Shown piece by piece: positions 9,215-18,534 of a stretch of 47,638 nucleotides of DNA. Where the stretch lies: the NCBI GenBank assembly GCA_025050575.1, contig JALBVE010000001.1:40001-87638 (forward strand), given 5' to 3'. Under the pieces are notes generated by a model, which had not been told where the DNA came from, searched no databases, and saw only the letters and a list, made by a program, of their open reading frames with translations. Source of the DNA: Candidatus Devosia symbiotica (GTDB lineage Bacteria > Pseudomonadota > Alphaproteobacteria > Rhizobiales > Devosiaceae). The position numbers were made by a program, and so were the translations under genes. Position 1 is the first letter of the stretch, and every line of letters begins with the position of its first letter.

Positions 9215-10519
9215 ATGAAAATTGCCATCGTACGCGAACGTGTCGAGGGAGAAAACCGCGTTGCGGCCACTCCCGAAACGATCGGCAAGCTCATCGCGCT
9301 GGGTGCCAGCGTTCAGGTCGAGAAAGGCGCCGGGCTTGGCTCGCGCATTCTGGACGCCGATTATGAAGCGGCAGGCGCGGCAATCGCTGCAACGGCTGCG
9401 GCGGCGCTGAAAGGCGCCGATATTGTGTTGACCGTGCGCCGGCCTGAAGCGGCCGCCCTGGCCGGGGTCAATAAGGGTGCACTGGTTATTGGCGCGCTTG
9501 ATCCCTATGGCAATGATAAGGAAGTGGTGGCACTGGCCAAGGCCGGCGTCACCGCCGTGTCGATGGAATTCATGCCGCGCATTACCCGCGCGCAGGTGAT
9601 GGATATTCTGTCCAGTCAGGCCAATCTGGCCGGCTATCAGGGTGTGATCGAAGCGGCCGCCGCGTTTGACCGCGCCTTCCCGATGATGATGACGGCAGCC
9701 GGCACGATGCGACCGGCCAAGGTCTTTGTGATGGGGGCAGGTGTTGCCGGTCTGCAGGCCATTGCCACGGCCAAGCGGCTGGGTGCGGTGGTTTCGGCTA
9801 CTGATGTGCGTCCCTCCGCCAAGGAGCAGGTGGAGAGCCTGGGCGGCAAGTTCGTTGCCGTTGAGGATGAAGAATTCAAGCAGGCTGAAACGGCTGGCGG
9901 CTATGCCAAGCAGATGAGCCAAGAATATCAGGCCAAGCAGGCCGAGTTGACCGCCCAGCATATTGCCAAACAGGACATCGTGATCACCACGGCGCTGATC
10001 CCGGGGCGCCCTGCGCCACGGCTGATCAGCAAGGCTATGGTGGAATCGATGCTGCCTGGGTCGGTGATCGTGGATTTGGCAGCCGAGCGCGGCGGCAATG
10101 TTGAGCTGACCGTGCCCAGCAAGGTCATCGAGCACAAGGGTGTGACGATCATCGGCTACACTAATGTGCAGGGTCGCATTCCAACTACGGCTAGCCAGCT
10201 TTATGCCTGTAATCTGCTGGCTTTCCTGACCACGCTGATCGATGCGAAGGAAAAGGTCCTGGCCATTGATTGGGATGACGAGCTGATCAAGGCGACGGTA
10301 CTGACGCGCGATGGCGCTGTGGTGCATCCGAGTTTTGCGACTGCAGATGCGACAACCAAGGCCGTGATGGATGCGGCCGCCGCGCCAAAACAGACAAGTG
10401 CTAAGCCCATCATGGCAAAGTCGACTGCGGCCAAGACGGTGGACAAGTCGAAAGCCACCAAGATAGCAGCCGCATCTAAGGCGCCGGCAACATCCAAGAA
10501 ACCAAAGGGAGCTCAGTAA
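9215..10519 (+). CDS. pntAA: NAD(P) transhydrogenase subunit alpha part 1 (NAD-binding, PntAA)
   Basis: 434 residues, the soluble NAD(H)-binding domain dI of proton-translocating transhydrogenase. With PntAB and PntB it couples hydride transfer from NADH to NADP+ to proton entry at the inner membrane. Blocks seen: MKIAIVRERVEGENRVAATP at the start, GAGVAGLQAIATAKRLGA (dinucleotide fold), TDVRPSAKEQVESLGG and ITTALIPGRPAPRLI. ATG at 9215 follows AGGAG. After about residue 388 comes a low-complexity tail rich in Lys, Ala, Thr and Ser, longer than a simple linker. Its stop directly abuts the ATG of pntAB. Confidence 0.95.
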   Translation: MKIAIVRERVEGENRVAATPETIGKLIALGASVQVEKGAGLGSRILDADYEAAGAAIAATAAAALKGADIVLTVRRPEAAALAGVNKGALVIGALDPYGNDKEVVALAKAGVTAVSMEFMPRITRAQVMDILSSQANLAGYQGVIEAAAAFDRAFPMMMTAAGTMRPAKVFVMGAGVAGLQAIATAKRLGAVVSATDVRPSAKEQVESLGGKFVAVEDEEFKQAETAGGYAKQMSQEYQAKQAELTAQHIAKQDIVITTALIPGRPAPRLISKAMVESMLPGSVIVDLAAERGGNVELTVPSKVIEHKGVTIIGYTNVQGRIPTTASQLYACNLLAFLTTLIDAKEKVLAIDWDDELIKATVLTRDGAVVHPSFATADATTKAVMDAAAAPKQTSAKPIMAKSTAAKTVDKSKATKIAAASKAPATSKKPKGAQ

Positions 10520-10882
10520 ATGGAAGCCACGGGAGAACAGACCGCCGATGTGGTGGCCGCCGCCGCTCATGCGGCAATGGGGAGCGTTATCGACCCTTTC
10601 ACCTTCCGTCTGGCGATTTTCGTCTTGGCGATCTTTGTCGGCTATTTCGTCGTGTGGGCAGTGACGCCGGCGTTGCACACGCCACTGATGAGCGTGACCA
10701 ATGCTATTTCATCGGTGATCGTGGTGGGTGCCCTGCTGGCTATCGGTGTGCATCTTGCAGCCGATGCGAGCTGGATTTCAAAGGTCTTCGGCTTCATCGC
10801 CCTGGTGTTTGCTAGCGTGAATATCTTTGGCGGCTTCCTCGTCACCCAGCGCATGCTAGCCATGTACAAGAAGAAGGGTTGA
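10520..10882 (+). CDS. pntAB: NAD(P) transhydrogenase subunit alpha part 2 (membrane, PntAB)
   Basis: 120 residues with three to four hydrophobic helices after a polar start (residues about 35-118). It carries [20 protein letters not shown], then [20 protein letters not shown] and [20 protein letters not shown], the standard membrane segment dII of the alpha side of transhydrogenase. The ATG follows the pntAA stop with no gap and pntB starts 4 bases later, so the three genes form one operon. In enterobacteria this segment is fused to PntAA; the split form is usual in alphaproteobacteria. Confidence 0.95.
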   Translation: MEATGEQTADVVAAAAHAAMGSVIDPFTFRLAIFVLAIFVGYFVVWAVTPALHTPLMSVTNAISSVIVVGALLAIGVHLAADASWISKVFGFIALVFASVNIFGGFLVTQRMLAMYKKKG

Positions 10883-10886
10883 GCTA

Positions 10887-12293
10887 ATGATCTCTGCAGA
10901 TATTGCGGCCATCCTGTATCTCGTCTCCGGCGTACTGTTCATCATGGCGCTGCGTGGCTTGTCAAGCCCGCGCACGGCTCGTCAGGGTAACACCTACGGC
11001 ATGGTGGGCATGGGCATCGCCATTGTCACCACGCTCGCCGTGGCAGCGCCAAGCGATCTGCTTAGCTGGGTGCTGATCATTGCCGGCATTGGTCTGGGCG
11101 GCGGTATCGGTGCCTATATGGCCCGCACCGTCAAAATAACCGACATGCCCCAATTGGTTGCGGCGTTCCACTCGCTGGTGGGTCTGGCAGCCGTGTTTGT
11201 GGCGGCGGCGGCGCTGTATGTCCCCGAAGCCTTCGGCATTGGTACGCCCGGCGCGATCCATGCCCAGGCGTTGGTGGAAATGAGCATTGGCGTGGCCATT
11301 GGTGCCTTCACCTTCACCGGCTCGGTGATCGCCTTTGCCAAGCTGAACGGCAATATGAGCGGCAAGCCGATCATTCTGCCGATGCGCCACCTTATTCAGA
11401 TCGTGATGGCCGTTGTGCTGCTATTGTTAGTGTGGAGCTTCACCAGTTCGGCCAATCCCATGCTGTTCTGGCTACTCACCATCGTTGCCCTAGTACTGGG
11501 CGGGCTGATAATCATCCCGATCGGCGGCGCGGACATGCCTGTGGTGGTCTCGATGCTCAATTCCTATTCGGGATGGGCGGCAGCCGGTATTGGTTTCACC
11601 CTGGGCAATACGGCGTTGATCATCACTGGTGCGCTGGTGGGTTCCTCGGGTGCAATCCTGAGCTACATCATGTGCAAGGCGATGAACCGGAGCTTTATTT
11701 CGGTGATCCTAGGCGGCTTTGGTGGCGATAGCGGCGCTGCCGCCGACGCGGCTGAAGAGATCCGTCCGGTCAAGCAAGGCGCTGCCGCCGACGCGGCCTT
11801 TCTGATGAAGAATGCTAGCAAGGTAATCATCGTGCCGGGTTATGGCATGGCCGTGGCCCAGGCTCAGCACGCGCTGCGTGAAATGGCCGATTTGCTCAAG
11901 GCCGAAGGCGTGACCGTCAAATACGCCATTCATCCGGTGGCCGGTCGCATGCCCGGACACATGAACGTGCTGCTGGCCGAAGCCAATGTGCTCTATGACG
12001 AAGTGTTCGAACTCGAAGATATCAACTCCGAGTTTGCCCAGTCCGATGTAGCCTTCGTAATCGGCGCCAATGACGTGACCAATCCATCGGCCAAGACCGA
12101 CAAGACCTCGTCTATCTACGGCATGCCGGTGCTCAACGTCGAAGACGCCAGTACTGTGCTGTTCATCAAGCGCAGTATGGCAGCCGGTTATGCGGGGGTG
12201 CAGAACGAGCTGTTCTTCCGCGACAACACCATGATGCTGTTCGGCGATGCCAAAAAGATAACCGAGGAGATTGTAAAGGCTCTCGGGCACTAG
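10887..12293 (+). CDS. pntB: NAD(P) transhydrogenase subunit beta (PntB)
   Basis: 468 residues. The first about 270 form the membrane channel (eight or nine hydrophobic helices) and the rest is the NADP(H)-binding domain dIII with VIIVPGYGMAVAQAQHALRE, HPVAGRMPGHMNVLLAEA, GANDVTNPSA and the final YAGVQNELFFRDNTMMLFGD. It completes the proton-pumping enzyme. The linker between membrane and dIII domains contains two identical 20-base segments (11733-11752 and 11778-11797) encoding GAAADAA twice, 15 codons apart; see findings. All family hallmarks are present. Confidence 0.96.
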   Translation: MISADIAAILYLVSGVLFIMALRGLSSPRTARQGNTYGMVGMGIAIVTTLAVAAPSDLLSWVLIIAGIGLGGGIGAYMARTVKITDMPQLVAAFHSLVGLAAVFVAAAALYVPEAFGIGTPGAIHAQALVEMSIGVAIGAFTFTGSVIAFAKLNGNMSGKPIILPMRHLIQIVMAVVLLLLVWSFTSSANPMLFWLLTIVALVLGGLIIIPIGGADMPVVVSMLNSYSGWAAAGIGFTLGNTALIITGALVGSSGAILSYIMCKAMNRSFISVILGGFGGDSGAAADAAEEIRPVKQGAAADAAFLMKNASKVIIVPGYGMAVAQAQHALREMADLLKAEGVTVKYAIHPVAGRMPGHMNVLLAEANVLYDEVFELEDINSEFAQSDVAFVIGANDVTNPSAKTDKTSSIYGMPVLNVEDASTVLFIKRSMAAGYAGVQNELFFRDNTMMLFGDAKKITEEIVKALGH

Positions 12294-12322
12294 CTGGATT
12301 GTTGTTGATCGCGGATTAATAT

Positions 12323-12350
12323 AGGGCCGCTTCATGGCGGCCCTTTACTT
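12323..12350 (+). terminator. Terminator of the pnt operon
   Basis: AGGGCCGC, a six-base loop, GCGGCCCT, then TTACTTTGTTGTTT. It lies 30 bases after the pntB stop. Confidence 0.8.
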
Positions 12351-12390
12351 TGTTGTTTCAGTTATTCTTCGGGGGTCTGGGGAGGATGAT

Positions 12391-13683
12391 ATGGTACGTA
12401 CAGTGACGACGGCTGTCAAGCTGCGGTCGCGACGGGCACAAGCAGCCAAGCCGAGTACTGAACCTCGCGCCGATCCGCCATCGCAGTCGCTATCGAAGAC
12501 GGCGGTGGTGGTCATTCACGGCATCGGCGAATAGCGTCCGTTAGAGCCACTGCGCGAGTTCGTTGAGACCGTCTATCTGCATGATTCATCGATCGCTAGC
12601 ATGGCTGCGGCGCCATATGGCTTGCTCAACATATCGGTGGTGCCCGATGACGTGATGGGTTCGGCCGAACTGTGCCGCATCACTACCCATAGCGATGGTC
12701 CGCAGAAACGCACCGATTTCTTTGAATTCTGCTGGGCCGATATCATGGACGGCACGCCGCTCGGCATGGTGACGGGGTGGATCAGGACGCTGCTGCTGCG
12801 CTCGCCGTTTCGATTGCTGCGCGCGCCCAAAGTGCGCTGGGCCTGGGTAATCTTGTGGCTAGTTACGCTCATCGTGTTGGGCGCTGGTGCTATTACGGTC
12901 TATCCAGATTCACTGCAGGTGATCGAATCCTAGAGCGCTATGCAGACGCTCGGCGCTGCTTTAGCGGCAGCCTGGCCTGTCGTTGCTGCCGTGATCATCG
13001 GCCTGGCCATCGTGCTGAGGATGACAGGGGTCATGAAGGTGCGGGACTTTGTGGTCCTGGCGGTAATCGGCGTTGCGTTGGCTCTCGTGCCGGCGGCGGC
13101 CGATTCATTGCGTTTTTGGGCCGGGGCTCACGGTGCTGGTGGGCTGGAGTATGCACACAGTGATTACCCCCTATGCAGACGATGTCGTGTGTTATGTGCG
13201 GGCCACGCCGGGCACGGTCGAACGTCGTCGGCTTATGCGCGAACGGGGTCTGGCGCTGCTAGAGGCCCTGCACAAGAAACGCCTGTATGGTCGGTCGCTG
13301 AAGGCGTTCGCCCAGGCACTGGAGAGCGATCCGTCGCTTTATGATCGCATTGTTATCGTTGGGCACAGTCTGGGCACTATCATTGGCTACGACGTCTTGC
13401 AGCTGTTCTGGGAAAAACACGGCCCGACGCATCATCAGGATTGGGGCCCCGATGTGCCGGGCGTGCAGGATGCCCTCAAGGCCTGCGATGGGTACGTGAA
13501 GGCCGCGTGAACGAGCCGGGCTTCGAGCAGGCGGCGCAGGAGCGGTTGTTCGCCACGGCGCCGCCGCATCTAGAGTCCTTTCTGGAGAATACCATGCTGT
13601 TCACGCGCACCGGTTTGGCGCTTCGGCAGGACGGCAAGACGAAACCGCTATTTCCCATTTCGCCGCCCATTTTGCGGCGGTGA
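12391..13683 (+). pseudogene. Relic of alpha/beta-hydrolase (lipase-like) membrane-associated protein
   Basis: A start at 12391 gives a basic, proline-rich N-terminus followed by TAVVVIHGIGE, the oxyanion-region HGIG motif, and then TAG where family members have Q (12532-12534). The frame continues with FFEFCWADIMDGTPLGMVTG, a hydrophobic helix (VILWLVTLIVLGAGAITVY) and another TAG at 12931. Two more hydrophobic stretches follow in another frame. The nucleophile motif IVIVGHSLGTIIGYDVLQLF occurs at about 13344-13405 in a third frame. At least four lesions make it nonfunctional. The exact subfamily is unknown; HGIG plus GHSLG support the fold. Confidence 0.75.
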
Positions 13684-13993
13684 AGTAAATCAATATTTAT
13701 GACGAGTCGACCAATCCGCTGTTCGGCGATCTAATTTCAAGCCGTATTTCGGGCAATTTTAGACCCAGTATCGACGAGCGCAGGGTCGCAATAGAGCGTT
13801 GGCGGCTCTTCTACTCACAGGCAATATTGGCACTGGGCATCCAAGTTATGAACCTAGTGCTGGCAATGTTGCGGCTGCTGCACTGGCCATGGCGAAGCCG
13901 GATGAGGCAGAGCGCCGCAAGCAGCTGCGGCAGAATGTGCCCGATTATATCCGTCAATATGAGAATGGCGCTTCGCCTGGGGAGCTGAGCCGA
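13684..13993 (+). other. Decayed sequence after the hydrolase relic
   Basis: No intact gene is seen. Short open pieces (for example NIYDESTNPLFGDLISS near 13690, and MAKPDEAERRKQLRQNVPDY near 13888-13950) look like coding sequence that has lost its frame. They may be the tail of the hydrolase upstream or of a separate small gene, and I cannot assign them. Confidence 0.3.
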
Positions 13994-14200
13994 TCAGTAA
14001 TGCGGTGGTGGCAGCTCGCTTGACGGGTCGGCGATATGGACGCCAGAGCGGACTTGCTGCTCGATGGTATCGAGCTTGCGGATCAGCAGGTCAATCTGCC
14101 GCCATTGAGCCGCGATGGTGGTATTGAGCTCATCGATGGTTTGATCCTGATGCGCGATGCGGACTTCGAGAGCGTCCAGTCGGTCAGCAATTTCGGTCAT
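13994..14200 (-). CDS. slyX: SlyX family protein
   Basis: 68 residues starting at the ATG at 14200. It is nearly all one coiled coil: DRLDALEVRIAHQDQTIDEL, then AAQWRQIDLLIRKLDTIEQQ, ending in the family-typical acidic and proline-rich ELPPPHY. SlyX is a small conserved coiled-coil protein of unknown function. An upstream in-frame extension to 14281 is possible, but the family normally starts near this Met. It lies between the hydrolase relic and the divergent VIT-family gene. Confidence 0.85.
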   Translation of the reverse strand: MTEIADRLDALEVRIAHQDQTIDELNTTIAAQWRQIDLLIRKLDTIEQQVRSGVHIADPSSELPPPHY

Positions 14201-14316
14201 TGGCACTCTGTGGAGGGGGCTGCTAGCATCGCAGCGCGCCTGCGGGCAGTTCAGCTTGTGCTTGGCTCGAGGCGGCTGCATGGTGGTGGCGCAATGCGCA
14301 AAATCAGGAATATCAT

Positions 14317-15018
14317 ATGAGCCGGCTACATATCCACGACGAAAACCATGCCGTCTCGCGCATTGGCTGGCTGCGGGCGGCAGTGCTTGGCGCCAATGAC
14401 GGTATTGTCTCTACCGCCAGTCTGATTGTCGGGGTGGCTGCGGCCTCGGCCGACAGGCCCGCGATCATTGTTGCCGGCGTCGCCGGACTGGTGGCAGGCG
14501 CGATGTCGATGGCGGCTGGGGAATATGTTTCGGTCAGTTCGCAATCGGATACCGAGCGGGCCGATCTGGCGCGCGAAACCGCTGAACTGCGTGATCAGCC
14601 CGAATTGGAGCGGCACGAACTGGCCGGTATCTACGAAAAGCGCGGTCTGGATCCGGCGCTGGCATTGCAGGTGGCCGATCAGTTGACCGCGCATGACGCG
14701 CTTGCGGCTCATGCCCGCGACGAGCTGGGCATTTCCGAGTTCACCACGGCGCACCCGATCCAGGCAGCTATCACTTCGGCGGCGACCTTTGCTGTTGGCG
14801 CAGGTCTGCCGCTGGCTTTGGCCAGCCTGATGCCGCAGGACTGGGTTATAGCCTCTGTTTCGAGCGGAAGCCTAGTGTTTCTGGCCGTGCTGGGGGCGTT
14901 GGGCGCTCAGGTTGGTGGCGCGCCAGTCGGGCGTGCGACGCTGCGCGTGGTGTTCTGGGGGGGCTTGTCCCTTGCCTTGACGGCCGGCATCGGTCATCTG
15001 TTTGGTGCGGTAGCCTAG
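14317..15018 (+). CDS. VIT family (CCC1-like) iron/manganese transporter
   Basis: 233 residues. The N-terminal helix carries LGANDGIVSTASLIVGVAAA, a hallmark of VIT1/CCC1 transporters, followed by GAMSMAAGEYVSVSSQSDTE, another hallmark with the conserved Gly, Met and Glu residues. A polar cytoplasmic segment (about residues 75-140) rich in Glu and Asp is followed by three more membrane helices, the last ending in LFGAVA. Such proteins move Fe2+ or Mn2+ across membranes. ATG at 14317 follows AGGAAT. It appears intact; the ion specificity cannot be read. Confidence 0.9.
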   Translation: MSRLHIHDENHAVSRIGWLRAAVLGANDGIVSTASLIVGVAAASADRPAIIVAGVAGLVAGAMSMAAGEYVSVSSQSDTERADLARETAELRDQPELERHELAGIYEKRGLDPALALQVADQLTAHDALAAHARDELGISEFTTAHPIQAAITSAATFAVGAGLPLALASLMPQDWVIASVSSGSLVFLAVLGALGAQVGGAPVGRATLRVVFWGGLSLALTAGIGHLFGAVA

Positions 15019-15130
15019 CCTTAGGGCATGGTGCGCACCCAGCGTACGGCGCTTCGCGTTGACGTAAGCGGAACCCTTTTGCCGTGTGCGCCATGACCTC
15101 TGTCAGACAAGGCAAAGGCAGGCGCCGACC

Positions 15131-15733
15131 ATGGCAAGTAATAGCGCGATTTATCTGCTCGTAGGGGCGGGACTTGATGTCAACCGGCGCGACGGACTTG
15201 GTATGGCGCTCAATGCGGCGCTGCCGTTGTTGGCCTTCGTGATTGCCAATGGAATTGCCGAGCTCAATGGCGCGTTTCCGGTGTTATTCGCACCTTTTGG
15301 CCTGCTAAGCTGGCTTGGCGCGGCGTTGCATATTGGCAGTCTGCCGCTGTTTGGACTGGCGCGCTGGATGGTGATGACTAGAGGACGGGACGGCCGCAGC
15401 GTTAGCTGCTGGCTAGAGGCACTAATGGCCGCGTGCGTTGTCTTCCCCTTTGTGGTGGCGCCGCTGGATTCCTTGCTGCTGAACTTGGCGACGATGACGT
15501 TGCTGTTGCTCGGGTTGGCTGTGGCGCTGCGGGTGACCAATGTGTCGCCGCAAGCGGATTTGCTCATGCTGCCGGGTCTGGTCTGGATGAGGCTGAGCGC
15601 CTTTGTCGGGCTAAGCCTTGACGCTGTTTGGTCATCGTCATTCGGGCTGATCAATAGCCAGGGACACGGGGGCGCATTAGATAAGTTACATCGGGGTGCG
15701 TTTTTGCAATTGCTCGCCATCCGCGCCATGTGA
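15131..15733 (+). CDS. TspO/MBR-like membrane protein (divergent)
   Basis: 200 residues with about five hydrophobic helices. The segments FAPFGLLSWLGAALHIG, LFGLARWMV, ALRVTNVSPQADLLMLPGLV and WMRLSAFVGLSLDAVW follow the spacing of TspO/MBR proteins, where FAPPGW..GxxWTxLY and LLxPYLxWVxFAxxLN are normal. Several of the usual tryptophans and the final N are altered (LS in place of PGW/W positions), so it is either a divergent relative or an ageing copy. TspO proteins bind tetrapyrroles or sterols. Start at the ATG at 15131 without a strong ribosome-binding site. Assignment is moderate. Confidence 0.5.
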   Translation: MASNSAIYLLVGAGLDVNRRDGLGMALNAALPLLAFVIANGIAELNGAFPVLFAPFGLLSWLGAALHIGSLPLFGLARWMVMTRGRDGRSVSCWLEALMAACVVFPFVVAPLDSLLLNLATMTLLLLGLAVALRVTNVSPQADLLMLPGLVWMRLSAFVGLSLDAVWSSSFGLINSQGHGGALDKLHRGAFLQLLAIRAM

Positions 15734-15752
15734 GGAGCAAATAGGATTTGCC

Positions 15753-16391
15753 ATGACCAAGATGCTTAAGATCGACGTATTCACCGATGTTGTCTGCCCC
15801 TGGTGCGCCGTTGGCTCGGCGCGTCTGGATGCGGCGATTGTCGCACTGCCCGATGACGTCAAAGTCGTCGTGGAGAATCCCCTCCCTTCTATCTCGATCC
15901 CAATACGCCCGCCGAAGGCGTGATGATGGCCGATATGCTGCGCGAAAAATACGGCCTGGAGCCCGCAGAAATGTGGGAGCGGGTTGAGAGCGAGGCCGGA
16001 AAGGCGGGGGTTAAACTCGATCTGAGCCAGCAGCCGCGGATGTTCCTACAAAAAAGACGCATACATCACCCGACTCGCCAAACCGCTAGGGATCTAGCAC
16101 GAGCCGGCCAATGCCATCGCCAATGCCTGTTGTCTGGAACATCGTCAGATCAATGACGTCAATGTGCTGACCAATATTGCGGTCGAATTCGGCTTTGATC
16201 GCGGCGACGCACTCGACGGCATGAATGACGACAATGAGCTGGTGATCACCGAGCAATTAGCCACGGACGCGGCGGCGCAGGGCATTCGCAGCGTGCCGTT
16301 TTTCGTGTTTGGCGAGAAATATGCCTTGTCGGGCGCGCAGCCGGCCGAAGTGTTTGAGCGGGCGCTGGCTCAGACGATCGATGAGCTCTGA
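15753..16391 (+). pseudogene. Relic of DsbA family oxidoreductase (FrnE-like)
   Basis: Starts well with MLKIDVFTDVVCPWCAVGSA, the CPWC thioredoxin-fold active site of the FrnE/DsbA-like family. A frameshift near 15885 breaks the chain; the next frame gives EGVMMADMLREKYGLEPAEM. A second lesion lies near 16047, with a TAG inside the following piece, and the third segment from 16164 gives TNIAVEFGFDRGDALDGMND and FFVFGEKYALSGAQPAEVF up to a normal stop. All parts are in order, so decay is recent: small indels in an otherwise complete gene. No full thiol-disulfide oxidoreductase can be made. Confidence 0.85.
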
Positions 16392-16477
16392 AGCCTTGAG
16401 TAAATGGAGGTAGATGCAGGTGGCGAGACGGTGAAAATGCTGTAGTCTCGGCGCCAAATTGTTGCCGAGGTCACGCC

Positions 16478-17290
16478 GTGAAGCTGTTCGTCCGTATTGT
16501 GCTGGTTGCCGTCATAGCGCTGGTGATCGCCTATGCCGGCGTGGTTGGCTATATGTATGTCAATCAGCGGGCCCTGCAATATGACGTAGAGGGGCCGATC
16601 ACCGCGCTGGCCGAAACGCCGTTGAGCGGGGCAATGGCGGTGTCAATTCCGTCGGGCGATGGGGTGATCAATGGCTGGTATCAGGCGCCCAGCGCCGGCA
16701 AGCCGGTAATCATCTACTACAAGGGCAATTCAGGCAGCTTTAGCGAAGAGTATAAGCGGTTCGTCCAGTTTGTAGCCGACGGTTTTGGCTTTTTGTCCTT
16801 TGACTATCGTGGCTTTCCGATGTCACCGGGCGAGATCAGTCAGGCAGGCATTCTCGAGGACGCCACTAATGGATTTGATTGGGCCAACCAGCAGGGCTTT
16901 CCCATCGTGATCTGGGGGCGTTCGCTTGGCTCGGGGCCGGCGACCTATGTTGCCAGCGTGCGCGATGCTACGGCCCTGCTGCTGGAAACGCCGTTTCTGT
17001 CCGCCGCCACCGTAGGCGCCGAACGCTACCCCTATCTGCCAGTTGCCCTAGTCATGCAAGATCAGTATCCGGTCAATCAATGGATCGTGAATGTGAGCGA
17101 ACCGGTGTTGGTGGCGCATGGCACGGGTGATGTCACCATCGATGTCAACAATGGCGAACGGGTTTACGAGCTGGTCCCGAACAAGGAAGCGTTGTGGATC
17201 GAGCCGGGGGCCGGGCATAGCGATCTGTGGGATCGCGGCATCTGGACCCATGCCCAGCCCTTTTTTGAGCGGACGTTGGCCGGCAAGTGA
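16478..17290 (+). CDS. Alpha/beta hydrolase, membrane-anchored (BEM46/ABHD13-like)
   Basis: 270 residues starting with GTG at 16478. An N-terminal membrane anchor (residues about 5-28, VLVAVIALVIAYAGVVGYMY) precedes the hydrolase fold. Visible elements are FLSFDYRGFPMSPG (strand and loop before the nucleophile), nucleophile elbow VIWGRSLGSG with Ser about 144, acid in HGTGDVTIDV and His in GAGHSDLW. The triad looks complete and the length is normal. Substrate unknown; such enzymes are often serine esterases facing the periplasm. Its stop overlaps the GTG that began the adjacent, now broken MFS gene by 4 bases, so they once formed an operon. Confidence 0.85.
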   Translation: MKLFVRIVLVAVIALVIAYAGVVGYMYVNQRALQYDVEGPITALAETPLSGAMAVSIPSGDGVINGWYQAPSAGKPVIIYYKGNSGSFSEEYKRFVQFVADGFGFLSFDYRGFPMSPGEISQAGILEDATNGFDWANQQGFPIVIWGRSLGSGPATYVASVRDATALLLETPFLSAATVGAERYPYLPVALVMQDQYPVNQWIVNVSEPVLVAHGTGDVTIDVNNGERVYELVPNKEALWIEPGAGHSDLWDRGIWTHAQPFFERTLAGK

Positions 17291-18194
17291 GTTCGGTGTC
17301 CACGATGAAGACCCCCATGCCGCCCCGGCGAACGGCGCTGGTCGGCGGCCTGTTGATGGCCGCCGGGCCACTGTCTATTGCGCTATACGGGTCAGCCTTG
17401 CCGACCATTGTCAGCGAGCTGGGGACCAGTGACGCGATGGGCAAGCTGTTGCTGGCGGTCTATTTTGCGGCCTTTGCCCTGGCCCAATTGGTGTGTGGAC
17501 CGCTGTCGGACAGCTGAGGACGACGCAAGGTCACCGCGCTGTTTCTGAGGCTCTATGTGCTGGGCAGTCTGGTGGCAGACTTGGCGCTAGTGTCGAACTG
17601 TTGCTGATTAGCCGGGTGTTGCATGGCATTGGCGTATCGGTTGGTGTGGCCTTGTCGCGCGCCATGATGCGTGACCAATTCGCCGGGGCCGAATCGATCC
17701 GCATTCTGACGCTGATCAATCTCATACTGACGGTTGCGCCAGCGATTGCGCCGACGTTGAGCAGCATCATCTTGCTATTTGGCAGCTAGCATCTGCTGTT
17801 TCTGGTGATGGGGGCCTACAGACTGGCCATGATCGCGCTGACATATTGGGCAATGCGCGAAACCCATCCGCTGGCAGCGCGGGTACCGCCCCATCTGGGT
17901 AGCGTCATGCGGAATTGCTTAGTGCTGCTCAGATCGTTCACGTTCATGATTCCGGGACTGGTGCTAGCGCTGTCATTTGGTGGATTTTATGGCTTTGCGG
18001 CCTTGTTGCCGTTCGTGCTGATCGACGAAATTGGGTTGAGCACATTTGGCTTTGCCATGGTGATGCCTGATCCAGGCCGGCGCGTTTATCAGCGGCAATA
18101 TGCTAGCGGGATTTGCGGCCTCGCGATTCTCGGAGTGGCGCTATTGCGGCGGATTGCGATCCGCCCCAAGGCCGTGGCGCCGCCACCAATCTGA
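17287..18194 (+). pseudogene. Relic of MFS transporter (Bcr/CflA-like)
   Basis: The GTG at 17287 opens a frame with GGLLMAAGPLSIALYGSALP, FAAFALAQLVCGPLSDS and a TGA at 17516 where the loop motif GRR follows, which is motif A of drug-efflux MFS proteins. Further parts are LLLISRVLHGIGVSVGVALS, then a TAG at 17787-17789 in place of Trp, and LALSFGGFYGFAALLPFVLI. The C-terminal half is truncated or scrambled after about 18060. An intact member would export drugs or sulfonamides by proton antiport. Now nonfunctional. Confidence 0.82.
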
Positions 18195-18212
18195 AGCAGA
18201 GGAGCCAGACGT

Positions 18213-18242
18213 AGAAAAACGCCGCTCCGAAGAGCGGCGTTT
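18213..18242 (-). terminator. Terminator of rpsU
   Basis: A perfect 11-bp stem AAACGCCGCTC / GAGCGGCGTTT with tetraloop CGAA. On the minus strand it is followed by TTTTTC. It lies 22 bases past the rpsU stop and could also serve the plus strand. Confidence 0.88.
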
Positions 18243-18264
18243 CAAATTCCTGCTAAAGCAGGCG

Positions 18265-18534
18265 CTAGTTGCGCGGCGTTGCCGATGCGCTTGGACGCAC
18301 GGGCTGACCCGGACGTGCAGCTGGAGCGGGCAGACCGCCTTCGCGCTGAAGGCGCTTGCGTGCCATCTTACGGGCGCGGCGAATAGCCTCAGCCTTCTGG
18401 CGAGCCTTCTTCTCAGAGGGCTTTTCGTAGTAGTTACGAAGCTTCATCTCACGGAAGACGCCTTCGCGCTGCAGTTTCTTTTTAAGCGCGCGAAGCGCCT
18501 GATCAACATTATTATCGCGAACGACTACTTGCAA
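18265..18534 (-). CDS. rpsU: 30S ribosomal protein S21
   Basis: 89 residues: [40 protein letters not shown] and a basic helical middle ([20 protein letters not shown]), the S21 family throughout. The C-terminal extension rich in Pro, Ala and Arg ([16 protein letters not shown]) is usual for Hyphomicrobiales. The start at the family's conserved MQV position is a TTG codon (18532-18534), weaker than the usual ATG/GTG. A purine-rich AAGGGCG lies about 12 bases upstream. Confidence 0.95.
   Translation of the reverse strand: MQVVVRDNNVDQALRALKKKLQREGVFREMKLRNYYEKPSEKKARQKAEAIRRARKMARKRLQREGGLPAPAARPGQPVRPSASATPRN

Noticed and set aside
9173..10678. A 501-codon minus-strand open frame opposite pntAA/pntAB
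   Set aside because: Rich in His, Arg and Cys without any family signal. It is the shadow of strongly supported pnt genes.
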